DNA from: Steinernema hermaphroditum
Taxonomy: Eukaryota; Nematoda; Chromadorea; Rhabditida; Steinernematidae
Length of the DNA: 64,000 bases
Direction of reading: 5' to 3'
Assembly: GCA_030435675.1 (NCBI GenBank)
Contig: CM059625.1
Coordinates: 8,680,001-8,744,000, forward strand
This document shows, one piece after another, positions 12,673 to 25,128 of the stretch. The stretch's first letter is position 1, and every line of letters begins with the position of its first letter. The notes under the pieces were generated by a model. That model worked only from the letters and a program-made list of their open reading frames with translations, was not told where the DNA came from and did no database searches. The position numbers and the translations under genes are program-made.

Positions 12673-14145
12673 TGTGACAACACTCACAGCAATCTGTAAC
12701 GGAAGTTATATATAAAAGGGCGCCCTGCGAAAAACAGGCAATGGCACAAAGGAAACTGCAGAACAAGGCAACAGTCACACGGTGCAGAATACCTTTGCAG
12801 CGCGAAATCGATGAAAACAGAGCACGGGTACACAACACTCCCCGGTAGTGCGCGAGACATGGAAGACTATACGAAGGGAGACGTACCGCAGAGGCGACAA
12901 AGTTTTGCCAAGGCCGGAGGTCGTCTCCCTTTGAAGGTCGTGCGCTGTCGCCGATCGAACGTAGGTTACGGGCAGCAACCATGTTGACATCCGCGTACCG
13001 AACAACCTTTCTATTTGTCGCTTTGATAGTTATCAGAAACAAGAATCTTAGATAACGGTCTTCGAAGGACGGGTTACGAGCAAAGCCTATAGTTTTCAAA
13101 ATGTTTAAGTCCAAGAAAAGGAAAGCGGGAATCTCAGTTGCAACAGTTGATTTATAAGTGTGTATGGTTTGTGCATAGTAGGCGTTTCTTTAAATGCCAC
13201 GTGGCATATCAGACAAGTTTAGCCGCTCGAAGGAAATCTGAAATAAGTATTTAAATGAAAATTCGCTTTGAAACACATTTAGCAGCCATAAAAACACACC
13301 TGTACGCTGAAACCTGCGGACCTCTAAATGAAATCGAAGAATGCAGCTGCATTCTACACTTTCAGACGCACTTTCAGGCAACAGGGCGGTTTCTCAATTT
13401 ATCGGCGTCGAAGCGAGGTGTCGGAAGTTCCTCGTAAAGGACAAAAACTATGCCGAGAGTTTCGAAAGTCGCCACTCCTTTAATTGGAGATTAGTGTCAG
13501 AGTATTGCTTCGTCAGATTTCGGCAACTGTCGGCAGCAGATGTGATGTGATTTCTGATTAGAATGTGATACTGGCAAATGGCTTGAAAAGGTTTCTGTTG
13601 AAATAGATCCTTGCATTTCGATACGCATCAGCTGACCTTCGCGAGATGATTCCTTTATCCATGTAGGCTTAAGAAAAGTCACAAATGATGACAAGGGTAA
13701 TTACTGTAAAGCCCTTTGTGTACTGGATCAGATCTCATTTTGGAAGCGGCGACTTCTCCTCGTCCACAGGGCATGAGTTCTTTTCCGAAATTTGACATCT
13801 GACATCACTCTTATGTCGACATCGTGTGGAAGGGCACAGCTTTACTCTCCTTAACGTCTTCAGCTATGCATTCCTCGGTGTCGTCGAGTGTCGTCGTCTC
13901 CAGCAGACTTCTTCTTGACCTGCAATAAACAGTGTCGACCGATTCTTCGTGTAATGCATGCTCAATGATGTGACTATGTTTGTTTTCTTTTGGAACAGAG
14001 CACTGGCACGATACGACAATTTCAAGACAAGCAGAAAACAGAACGTGTGATCATAAATTTATTGGAGTCGTTGAAACCGCATGGCTACATCTTCGCGAAC
14101 TCGTCCCCTTCTTGAGGTGCGCAAATTCAGTTGCTTTCAGGCAAA
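12673..14145. other. Divergent upstream region between the SDR and the neuropeptide gene
   Basis: This region separates two divergently transcribed genes and probably contains both promoters. A 161-codon minus-strand frame (12629-13114) overlaps the SDR start and lacks any domain, so it was not called. A perfect 16-bp palindrome lies at 13339-13354. No other gene was found. Confidence 0.4.
13339..13354. repeat. Perfect 16-bp palindrome containing an E-box
   Basis: GAATGCAGCTGCATTC equals its own reverse complement. Its centre CAGCTG is a bHLH E-box core. It sits in the divergent intergenic region between the SDR (11.5-12.7 kb) and the small secreted precursor (14.1 kb). It could be a dimeric factor site, but one palindrome of this size in a 64-kb window is weak evidence on its own. 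Confidence 0.35.
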
Positions 14146-14544
14146 ATGATTCGCCACCTCTGCTTATTGATGCTGCTACTTGGCTACTGTGCCGGAACGT
14201 TTGCTCGGTTTGACAGGATCTCCGAATGCGAAAGAATATGCGCAGTTGGTAAAAGCACATTCCTCCCACCTCCCACTTATGTTTCTTCACAGGTATGAGT
14301 GCGGAGTGCTGCGAATGCATTGGCTGCCATCAAGCGATGAGGTTTGGAAAGCGAGCGTTCCATAGCGAGGAGGAGATCGAAGGGTTGAACTGGCCACGGT
14401 CTTACAGAGGTACGGAATTTGAGCATTCGGCAACGATTGTGAAACAAAAAATTTTCAGGTCGATTCCGACCTCTTCTTAATGCACAGAAACTTCTCGAGC
14501 TACTCTCTGGCTATGATATTTTACTTCCTCGTGAAGATAAATAA
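14146..14544 (+). CDS. Small cysteine-rich secreted precursor with an RF-amide processing site
   Basis: Three exons (14146-14248, 14293-14409, 14459-14544) join in frame to about 100 residues. The start lies six bases after a TTGCTTTCAG acceptor, suggesting spliced-leader addition. A strong signal peptide (MIRHLCLLMLLLGYCAGTFA) is followed by six cysteines in the order SEC, RIC, ECCEC and IGC. Immediately after them comes CHQAMRFGKRAF. GKR is a classic dibasic cleavage plus amidation signal, so processing would release a disulfide-bonded peptide ending in MRF-amide. A shorter acidic-then-basic C-terminal peptide follows and ends LLPREDK. This fits a neuropeptide or peptide-hormone precursor acting outside the cell. 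I do not recognise the named nlp or flp family. A cysteine-rich defence-type peptide is the alternative, but the amidation site argues for signalling. Confidence 0.75.
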
Positions 14545-16236
14545 ACGTTGCAACCATTCACTTCCAACACACAACTATGAGTATGTACGTAGCAAAACAC
14601 AGTTGTACGAACGTCTCTATTCGACAATAACAAGTAAAGAGATTCGTTAACGGCTGCCTAATACCGTACACAAAAACTCTTTAGAGTAGCGTGATTTCAG
14701 CCTACGTGACATATAGAGGCTCACTCTCTTATCACCGCAGTGAACACAATCATTAAACTTTGATTTTTCTTTTCATCAAGAAAATTTTGACGGCAGCATC
14801 CATCTCAGAGCTTTAGCTCTGGTGTTTTGCACAAATCGGTAAGCTTATACATGTGGTTTCCGATAAGACATGATGGTGTTTGACCACGTTGCGAGTTCAC
14901 TACGATCTGTGGTCAGCGGTCCGAAGTACCGACAATTGCTTGAAGTGTACCAACTACCGACTTGTTCGACATTTGCAACGAAATCTCGAGACTTCATACG
15001 TGCGTTCTGCAGTCTCAACATGTTTGATTCTCGATGCCTTTTTCGTTTCAATGAAAAGAAAGTCATCGAAGTGCTGATGAAGACAGCAGGTCTACGGTGA
15101 CATCGATAGAAACCTGTTCGGATCGTTGCGCGCATTTACCAATTTAGATTTCAGTCATATTTAGCCTCTGAACCTTTTGTGGTTCGGTCGGAAGCGCCCG
15201 TTTGGCTTATTCCTTGACACGAGGCTTCTCTTCCGGTTGAACAGTCGTGACTAACGGCGAATGAATCTCCATGTGATAATTGGTCATTTGAATTCGGCCA
15301 TTCGGCGTTTGCCTTCGGAAAATCACGTGACTAAACCGCTCCTGCGCGATCACAATAACACTGTAGCAATGAAAGACGTCACCACGCTTGTCGCAGTCCT
15401 ACCCTAATCACCCACCTCTCTAATACTGACGTGTCAAAATGAAAATTATTTTCGATCGGTCACGCAATCGTCTTGTGTCCTTTCTCTTCATTTCCACGCC
15501 TCCCACTGGGTCTACTGTAGTCGTTCTCGTTTAAAATAGAACTGTTCTTATTATCATCGCCTAGCAAAAAATTTATGATTTCAGTGCCACGGGGCTCTGT
15601 GATCGGTCGAGCTGTCGTCTTCTGTCTGTGCTCTCGAATTCGACTTTCTCCAATTATTTTTTTTTTGCGTGATACGGTCGTTTGGCAAAGTGAAACAGTG
15701 AATCACTCGGCTCTTCTTTTCGTCCAACTTCTTCGTAACGTTTGATATCAGTACTGTCGAAATGACGAAAGACTGGCTGTATGAAGAATCAGAGATTAAT
15801 GAATGGTTGAGTGGCGTGGCTTGGTTCATTGCGGTGATCGATTGATCTCGGTTTATGATAACAACACGTGAGTGATTGCCTTTAGTGTGATCCTCTTATA
15901 GGAAGTCAGATACTGTAGACATCGGAGCGGTCCATCCAGAGCGTAGAAATGATGGCGGCTATCACTTTTGCTGTCTTTAACATGGTTTGTCGTTTCTCGC
16001 TGTGGGCGTGCATCTGCGCTGACTGAGTGGACGACTTTAACTGTCGATGTAGTTCTAGTTCTGCTTTGAAATGCGACACGGCCAGGTGGCCTGTATACAA
16101 CTTTAGAGCCTTCTGAGTTGTTGGGCCCATTTCTGCGCTTGGTGTGATTCTATCTTTTGCAGTCGTTCGTCCATTAGCTATTGTGTGTCCGCTATGTGAT
16201 CGCTATGTGTTGTTTGATGCAAAAAGTTTTTCAGAT
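14545..16236. other. Intergenic region upstream of cysteine dioxygenase
   Basis: No supported gene was found. Frames are short and contradictory on the two strands. An AATAAA overlaps the stop of the preceding gene (14540-14545). The end of this stretch carries a TTTTTCAG acceptor three bases before the cysteine dioxygenase ATG. Confidence 0.4.
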
Positions 16237-17031
16237 ATGGAGAAACTTTGTTGTCAGCTGCGCGAGATCTTCAGCGAGGATCATATTAACACTGAAGATG
16301 TGCGTGAAGCGCTTGCAGCCTACAAGAGTAATCCAGCCGACTGGAAGAAGTACGCCAATTTTGACCCTTTCAAGTGAGTTGCTGTTCAGGCTACCGTAAT
16401 CGTCTTTGCTATTTTCAGGTACACTCGCAATCTGGTTGACGAAGGGAACGGAAAATACAATTTGATCGTTCTTTGCTGGGGCCCCGGTATGGGCAGTAGG
16501 TGAGTTGCGACTTTTTACGCTGAATTTACATTGCTTGCGAACTTTTCAGCATTCACGATCACACGGACGCGCACTGCTTCGTCAAGATTCTTCAAGGAGA
16601 GCTGGTCGAAACACGCTTCGAATGGCCGTCGCCCGACGACAAAGATGCTCCTCTCGCGGAAAGCGGCTGTGACACTTACAATATCAACGAAGTTACTTAC
16701 ATGAGTGGTAATTAATTGAGAAAATTCGCGTGGACTGTTAATTTATTCGCTGTTTGCAGATAAATTGGGTCTCCATCGCATGGAAAACCCAAGCCACTCC
16801 GACGGATGTGTCTCCCTTCATCTCTACATTCCTCCTTTCAAGCACTGTCAGGTATTCGACGAGGTATGCGACTATTTCCATTCCATATATTAAATAAGGC
16901 GGTATTTTCAGAGAACTGGACGTAAAACTAAGGCTCTGGTCACTTTTTACACCAAGTACGGACAGAAGATGGATTACAAAGGCAGCAAAGAAGGAAAGCT
17001 TGTCATGGAAGAGGATGTTTCGTCGCAGTAA
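16237..17031 (+). CDS. cdo-1: Cysteine dioxygenase
   Basis: The exons join to about 190-200 residues, the usual length of this enzyme. It oxidises cysteine to cysteine sulfinate in the cytosol, using a single iron held by three histidines. The motif [11 protein letters not shown] carries two iron ligands and the cysteine that forms the Cys-Tyr cofactor. Further on, [20 protein letters not shown] carries the third histidine region and the partner tyrosine. All key residues are present, so the protein should be active. The start at 16237 follows a TTTTTCAG acceptor by two bases, indicating likely spliced-leader addition. Introns are 40-50 bp. In C. elegans this gene is known to be induced by the hypoxia/H2S pathway. 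No such control can be seen here. Confidence 0.93.
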
Positions 17032-17817
17032 TTTCCGGATTCCAAGCGCGACTTCCATTAGGAGCAGTCCAACTATGTGTACATTGAACCTACTCCGTCT
17101 GCACTTATTTGTTAGTTATAGTCACGGGTTTCTCGATATTTTACAGCGAATGTCAAGCTTAAGCTCAATGAGCATATATATCCTATGTATTAATATTGTA
17201 AACTATATATCTGATTGAATAAATCGTCCTCTCCTCACGTTCGGCTAGTTTGTCCAACTTTTCAATGTTCTTATACTTTCAATGGGTCACTCATTCGATG
17301 AGGACGTTTCAGATGGCGGAAATGTGTAAATGCTGGATGACTAGAATGAATTTTGTCATCAAATGGTAATTCTCTGTCGTCTATTTTCAAAAAAGAGATA
17401 CGATAATGCATTGGAGCATATGCAAACGATGGAAGCAACCGGAGTATTCCGAGTTCCGCAGTTTCAAAACTGCTCTGATCACGCGGTGGTCCCGACGCGA
17501 AAGTCATTTTTGCTCAAACAGATGATCGCGGCGACGCGATTGCGTCGTCTGTTTGTATATTTCTGCCGACCAGCTGATCAGACCAACAAACATGCTCACC
17601 GCTCGGGAAGACATCGCCTTCTAAAGGTTTATCCTATCACCACGGTCGTTGTCGAGGACTTTCAATGCATGCATCGCGAATGCATCACCTCTATTCCATC
17701 AATCAATTTGATAGTCACACAATTTGGGCGATTAATTTAATTTTTTCATCGATTGTCGCGATTTTGCAGCAACATATTCCCCATATTGCTAAAGTAACTC
17801 GCGCATCATTTCAGAAG
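17032..17817. other. Gap between cysteine dioxygenase and ATG2
   Basis: It contains the CDO 3' end, with AATAAA at 17218-17223, and the ATG2 upstream region. No additional gene is supported. Plus-strand frames at 17363-18048 are open but unrelated to the ATG2 frame until 17818. Confidence 0.4.
17218..17223 (+). terminator. AATAAA poly(A) signal of cysteine dioxygenase
   Basis: A canonical hexamer about 190 bp after the TAA at 17029-17031 and before the next gene on the same strand. Confidence 0.6.
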
Positions 17818-20800
17818 ATGACTGCTTTACAAGAATCGCTAGTCGGCTTTCTCATTAATCGGTACCTGGGAGATTTATTTGTGGGGAAATGTGAAATCGA
17901 CAATTTGAAAGTTAAGCTGTCAGAAGGATACGCTTCCGTCTCAGAACTTGAGTTAAATACACAGGTTGGACGTTTCCACGAGGCGAGCTCATTTAAATGC
18001 TCACTGTTTTTCAGTATATCAACGAGAATTTGGAGAAATGCGGAATAAATTTGCAGTTAATGGAAGGGTATATTGGAAATTTAACCGCGAAAGTGCCGTT
18101 CACTTCACTGCTTGAAAAGTCGAGCGAGTTTATAATCGACGATCTGTTACTGTGCTTCCAACCTCGCAGTAGCGGTCCTGTTGGAGCGATAAATGATATT
18201 GGTATGAAAAGAAAAGGGAATAATTGAAATAATGAGGGGTTTTCAGTTTCCTCAATGATAGGCTCAATGGCCACCAGCAGAGAACTCGCGAAGGAGTTTT
18301 TCGCCACAGAAAGTGCTCAACAGAAGGATGGAGGAGTGGAGTCTTGTGAACAGCTGATCGCTGCGATGATGTCAAGAATTGTGCTCAAGGTTACAAACGC
18401 GGTGCTTCGCATGGAGAACTCTTCAACAGACTCCGAATTCATAACTGCCATAGAATGCCACATTGACAGGTATTAAAGTTAGCGGTACAGTATGAGAGCA
18501 TGTCGCTCGTTTCAGTGCGAGGTTCGTCGACGAACAATTGGAAGCTTGCGAAAGCCAGTCTCGGGAACTCAGAACTATAACTTCCGAGCCCAAGAGTATA
18601 TTTTCCATCGCGTCTTTGAACAAGCTGCTCCATTTGACCGGTGTTAACTTCTACACTGACATTAGTTCTAAACTGGATGACCCGGTGATGTCAGTTTCGC
18701 AGCAGTACACAAGTATCTATCAGCGACGTGAACGGGAGCGCAACAAATCCAAATGTTCTTCATCAAGAACAACAGAAGAGTTCGACTTTGACTTCGCCCA
18801 GTCAATGCAGGGGACCATTGATAGCTTTCAGTCCTGCTATTCCCACATAAGTACGGATGAATCGTTGCCAAGGCCTGTCGCTTCCACCTCAACCGAAAAG
18901 TAAGGCAAGCATGTTAGTTTCGTAATCATCCTATGGTTTCAGACTGCTATCAGATCCTATAAAGTTTGGCCACCTGGTCGGGGACGACAACATTGCCAAG
19001 TTCAGTACAAGTAATTCGGCCGTTAACGCTCACCCTGAAAACTGCCCAAAAAACGTAAGGTCTCAGTAAGAAGACGAGGTTTTCTCAATTCGTTTCTAGA
19101 TTGACATAGAACTCAACTTTCAAGGCATCGAACTATTTATAAATCCATCGCAGATATTCATTGTCAAAGAGATCATGAATCTTCTGCTGATGCCAAAAGA
19201 CGTTCTCGGCAATGAAGACGCTACAGCCACCGGCGGAAGACTAATGAATAACGACGACTTTCGCAACATCGAATACCAGATGCAAAACAACGCACATTTT
19301 CAGGGCGAACCCATACGAACAGCACATGGTAGGCCATCCATTTTTCGCAAATGCCCGGGAAAAAAATTTAGGAAACCTTGCTGGTGGCCAATGGGCCGGT
19401 AACGAAACGTTCCAAATGACAGTGCGGAATCGCGAAGAGGAAATTGTGGATGAGGAGTTCGACAATGTGAATCTGTACAGCTTAAACAACGATCGTAACC
19501 GAAGACTGGGGGCACTAGGTTCTTCCATGTCATCTGAAAGTTCGTATGAAACCAGAACGTTGTGCGATAGTGACAAAGCCGATACCACACGACTGAAGGC
19601 TAGCATAGCCAGTGTAGTTATGATCATACCGCACAAGGACCCATGGACAGCAGATGTGGTCAACCAGAAGGCAAAAGGGGGATTACATGCCACGATGGAA
19701 GCTCTACAGGAAGCGAGGGAACGCTCCGAAAAGTTCTTCTCAACAGCTGCTGGCATTCGAGTGAAGGGCATTACTGATTTAAAAGTTTTCAGAGAAAAGT
19801 TCTCTGCCCTCTATTCAGGGGATCATATTCTGTAGGATTGCACTCTGTACGATGCCTTTCATGTGTTATATTTAGAATCACGGGTTGGCCGTTCAACATT
19901 GACTGCACAATAACAAAAGAACCCCAAAATGAACGAACGGACCTTATTATAACAGTCAGTCAGCTCGACTGCTCTGAGTTTCTAACAGCGTCTTCAATAA
20001 ACGGAGCGTCAAAACATGCCCATTTCGATATTTTCACCTTCGATGGCATCTGCGAAGCAAATAGTGCGAATTTCATCTTGAAAATGGAGGCATCGTCCGG
20101 AAAAGATGTTGTACGTCAAAGAATTTACGAATTTGCGTAACCCGACTGTTTAGAGGAACAATATCATTCTTTCATTGGGAGATTGTTGCACAGAACTTGA
20201 CGCTAGCATAATCGATCGCCTGAGCGACTTGATTGCGCCGAATCCATTTTTCGCTGTTAAGAAGAAGAGTCCTATTCAATATGATCTTCATCTTAATGAA
20301 GACCCTTTCGCTCCGTTGCTTGGCGTAGAACACGACGCGAAACCCTTGAACTTCGAACTGCGAATGCCCAGCTGGACGGTCGACTTTCGGTAATTTTTTC
20401 CAGCATTCGACTTTGTAACAGCAAGCGTTATAGAATTCCAAAGGCTGATTTGCGAAGTGCAGACTCCTCAAACAGGTTGTCATATAGAGTAAAGAATGTA
20501 CATCCTGAGGTTCTCAAACTGCGATTCGATAGGGTGAATCTGAAGCTCCCCAAGTTAAACCCCGAAAAACTTGATCTTTTTTGGGAACTGAAGTTGACTT
20601 GCTCTTCTCTGACAGGTTAGTTGATTTTGTTCGGTCCTGATATAAGTTGACTTGCACCATAGGATCGTTCGAAGGCGACCCCTCGGTGTTGAAATGTTCC
20701 GAGGAGGAGCAGACGTTCCTTTATGCCAGTCGTGAATGCTTCATAAGAGAAAACGAAGAGATTTGCATTGAGCTAAAGTATGACAAGAGGAATAGGTCGT

Positions 20801-23800
20801 TGACAACGAACAACACTTTGAATTCGGCACCAACCGATCCTATGATGAGAAGTGTTTGGGGATCATTCTTCCAATCGAACGAGCACAAAGATGGACCATT
20901 TTCGCAAAAAGTGGTTATGCGGGACAACGAAACGGTTTGAGACTCATGTAGTACCCCGTACAGACTGTTTTGCAGCTAACCATGGTAGGAGAACGGGAGG
21001 AACTCATGGACTTCGGGGATGCGTGTCGAAGCAAATCAAATCTTCTTCTCAACATCAATGCTCCAACGTTGAATGTCGCTCTTCCTAGTCATATGTTCTT
21101 CGAAGTGCTTTACAATCGGTAAATTTACGATTGTTACGTTCCCGTAACAATTTTGCCCTTAGACTGCTCAACGACTTGTTGCTCTGGCAGCCGTGCAGTC
21201 CGGTATTCAAGGGCGACGTAGAGGAACAACAGGAATCTTCAAACCAAAACTTCCAGCCATGCAAGTCGACTTTCGAACGCGATTCCGATAGCGAAAGCGA
21301 CGACTCAACTGCAGAAAACACCGATGAAAACGAAGGCAATCCTCATGACGTTGCGGTAACATTCGATGTAGACCGTTTTTCCGTTTTGATCGGAACAACG
21401 ATAGAGGTATCGAAATGTTGTGAGAGCACGGAATGACCCATCGTTTTCAGGATTCTCTTGGAATAGCAAAAGGACAAATTCGTGGCCAACTGAAGAAGAC
21501 TCAGCTTTTCGTTGTGAGCGGGTATCACGGCGATCCAAACCTTGCGTACTTTTACATATCTTCCGATAGTATCGGCGTCTACCATCAAAGTGCGATCCAC
21601 ATTTGTGCAGATATTCATTCTTAAAAATTTAGATTTGTACGAAGGTGTCACACCGTACGCAACCGATGTCTCCAGCCCGAACTTTGCTTCACGAACGTCA
21701 ACCGAGATTGTTTGTATCGAGCCCCTGGAAGACGATTGTCCTTTCATTCATTTCCTTGACGATCACAGGTTCGCCTTATCAATGAAGATTGAGTGCGGTG
21801 TGAAAGACAACGTAATTGTTAAGAAGGTTAGTTAAGATAATATGTATCACGTGAGCTCAAGAAACATGTTTCAGGATCTCTTGGTTACAGCAGCTCTCCA
21901 GAATTCTCAGCTTCACGTAAACTTATTTCAACATGCTTCGGATTATTGGGTCAACCAACTGTTGGACTTCTTCAAAGTGACAGATTACGAAGTTCCTGGT
22001 TACGTCTTGCCAGAGTGCGTCTACCAAGTGCGGTTCAACGCGAGGAGCACTTTAATGAGTTACGCTCACAATCAGATCCGGGAAACTTCCAACCTTCGTT
22101 TGAAGTGAGTTGAAATTACTCGTATGTACGAATCGAACTCACTTTTTTCAGGTTGGCTATCGGATCTTGTGATCTGAGCTGCCAAATCGTTGATGACCAA
22201 CAAACAGTACGTTTCCAAAGCATCTTGGAGAATTCAAAGCTGTATGCTTCGAACGAACTACCTCCGCGTAGTACCGGAGTGCACTTCGACGATGACTACC
22301 GCTTGCCGTCAGCCGAGTTGTACACGGACTATGACACTTTTATTACTCTGGTCTGTTTAGGATATTTCGAATTTGAGGTATTATATCAGTCGTATGTTTT
22401 GAATCCTAATATATGTTTCATTTAGTTTTCGTTGGGAAGCGATCTGGATGAGTCGTCAGGATTGCGAAAACCTCGATTCGACATTAGATGCAAGAACGAT
22501 GAAGTGAAGGTGTGGCCTCCTTCACTTTTCTGTTTATTCACTTCTTGATTATTTAGGCTTATTTCTGCTCCGACTCACTCAGCATGCTGATCAATGTTTT
22601 CAGTGATATCTTTAATTCCGAACTGATGAAGGCGTCAGAGGTAGGAACGCCCAATCCAAGTGAAGCTTCCAGTAATAGTGGCCTGTCTGCGGAAAGTGAT
22701 CAATGTCGAAAGCACCAGACCAATGTTAACCAACAAAACATGACTGCGGTTCAAGAAGAAATTCTGAAGGTGGTTTGAGATCTTTAACTATATAAATGAC
22801 TGAACCATCTAGGATCATCTCTCGAATGCCATGATCGATGTTCAGCCCCAGAGTATATCTTCACCACCAAGTGATAAGCTGAATCAAAATTACGCTTTCT
22901 TCCCTGAAGGTGATCTTGGTTAATTCTAAGTGAATGAAACGCCAATTTCAGAAGAATCACTCGAAAAATATCCACCAAGAACATCAACGGATTGCGAAGC
23001 TTTTTGTTCGATAGATGAGCATCCCGGTCATGCTGTCATGGTATGCATTCCTCTTTCAAACCTATTATATTTATTAAATGTGATCAGGGGCCCTCTGGAG
23101 ATCCATATATGCGGCCTTTTGGATCTTCATATACTGGCAAACGGCAGTCGGGCGTAGCAACGCGCCAGGAAAGATTCTACAAAGCCTCGGACTTCAGCAG
23201 ACCAAATGGAGCCTTCCTCGTGCAAGGGTCTCTTCCCATCGTCAACATTAATATCAAGGACATAACTCTCCGCCTCTTCATTTTCGGTGGAAGTGATTTC
23301 GGGATGGAAGAGTCGGAAACAAAAACATACAGCGGAGATGCCCGAGATCGTGAAAGAAAGCGCGGAAGTAAAGATCTGGTGAAAGGAGGCAGTTTCCGCG
23401 ATGAAACAGTTATGATAGAGTTCCTCTTTCATAAGGTAACTCTTTTCTTTGAAATTTGTCTGATTCACATTCACATTCAGCTATCCTACCGTAATGAGCG
23501 TTATGGTCCTGAAAGTGACGTTGTATCCGCATGCATGGTTTCTATGTACAACATGGAAATCATCGATCATCTCTGTGTTTCTAAGATCAAGCAGATGCTC
23601 TACCAGGATAAATCCTCCGACTGCCATCGACGCAGTAATGTTCCCATTCTTGCATTACGCCAGGTTACAAGCAAAAAACAAGGAGCCAAGGTCTTGATTA
23701 ATGCTTTGCCTATCCGCATGAACATTGACCAGGACAGCTTGGAATTCTTGATTGATTTCTTTACAGAAGTGTCAGAGTACACTGTGTTACCTGGTAAGTT

Positions 23801-25128
23801 GACATGGTATAAAAGCGTGATTAGTGATGACTTGTGTTTTGCAGACGAAGCGGTGGCCGCAACTGAAGATCGGGTTGTAACGGAAGTTAAAGTGAAATCA
23901 AACTTCGAGGACAGTGAGTCCGAAAGCAGCCAGCCACTTGACGACGATCACAGTAACCGACGCTTTTCACCTGACATGCCTTAGGGGTTGTTTAAGGTTA
24001 TCTGTTTGACGAGAACGACATCAACTTCGACGAAGACCATGACAAACTGATCGATCTGAATTTCGGTTCCCCAGATACCGCGCATTCAGTTGGTGAAGAG
24101 GCGAGAGAGGACCAAGGTGACGATTGTATGTTTTTGCTCGACACCATTATCAAGTAAGGAATCAATTATCATGAGCTTGCGTAATACTTAAGTTTTCCAG
24201 GGAGTTTACATTTTCGCCGGCCGTCACGATTAAAATCGACTACGTTGGAAAGCGAGTGAAAACCGACAATGGTGCTCTGATGGGTTTATTAATCGGAATG
24301 AGCAATCTACACTGCACCGAAATCAGGCTGAAGGAGCTGAACACACGGAAAGGGGTTGCAACGCTCGGTCGGTGCTTCCAGTATGCTGCAGGAGAGTGGC
24401 TCAATGACATTAGAAATCATCAGCTGCCAAATATTTTCGGAAGTTACGGACCTCTGAGTTCGATCACACAACTGGGTAAGACATCAATAAGTTGACCGCA
24501 CACAGAACAAGTTCTTTAGCCGGGGGAGTTCGCGATCTTGTGGTGTTACCCGTCGACGAATTCAGAAAAGCGGATGGTCATGTTGTGAAAGGAATTCAAA
24601 GAGGAGCAGGAAGTTTCAGCGTTTCTGCGCTTGCAGCTGTCGTCGATTTCACACAGGGCATTGCTTCAGCAATTCAGGTGCTAGTATTTCTCACCATTAA
24701 TTTGGCCGTAAGTGAAGTGTTTTAGGGTATTTCCGAAATAGCGTTCCATATCGTAAGCCCTGACTATCCGAACTACGATCCGAACCGCCGTAGAACACAG
24801 CAAGGTCGTTCGAAGATTCCAAATGATCTACGAGCTGGCCTGAGCATGGCTTTTGATACAGTTCGCGATGTAAGTACTGTGGCTGAAACACGACAATCGA
24901 AATGTTGATTTTTAGGGTGTCTATGACACCGCTGATGTTTTGCAAATGGCTGTTCAAGAAGATCGAGCAGAAGGTCAGTGGTTCAGACGTCTACTACAGC
25001 AACTGGCGCCCACAGTAATCCGCCCCATAGTTTTCGGCAGTAGAGCTACGGTGCACGTACTGGGAGGACTTCGAAGTCAGTTGCAACCTGAGCAGCATGT
25101 TGCTGAAATGAGGAAATGGCGTGATTGA
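17818..25128 (+). CDS. atg-2: Autophagy lipid-transfer protein ATG2
   Basis: A long many-exon gene, roughly 1,900-2,000 residues after removing 40-60-bp introns, close to the size of animal ATG2. The N-terminus shows the chorein-type signature: INRYLGDLFVGKCEIDNL, then a strand-rich repeat with LMEGYIGNLTAKVPFTSLL and IDDLLLCFQPRS. The C-terminus has the conserved ATG2 block GIQRGAGSFSVSALAAVVDF, then GISEIAFHIVSPDYP and the DTVRDGVYDTADVL helix. ATG2 forms a hydrophobic groove that moves lipids from ER to the growing autophagosome membrane, working with WIPI proteins and ATG9. The ATG follows TTTCAGAAG, again a likely trans-splice site. Stops between listed exons all fall in introns with good consensus, so I see no sign of pseudogenisation. 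Confidence 0.9.

Noticed and set aside
12629..13114. 161-codon minus-strand open frame
   Set aside because: It overlaps the start exon of the SDR in another frame and uses composition typical of promoter DNA. No domain or signal was found.
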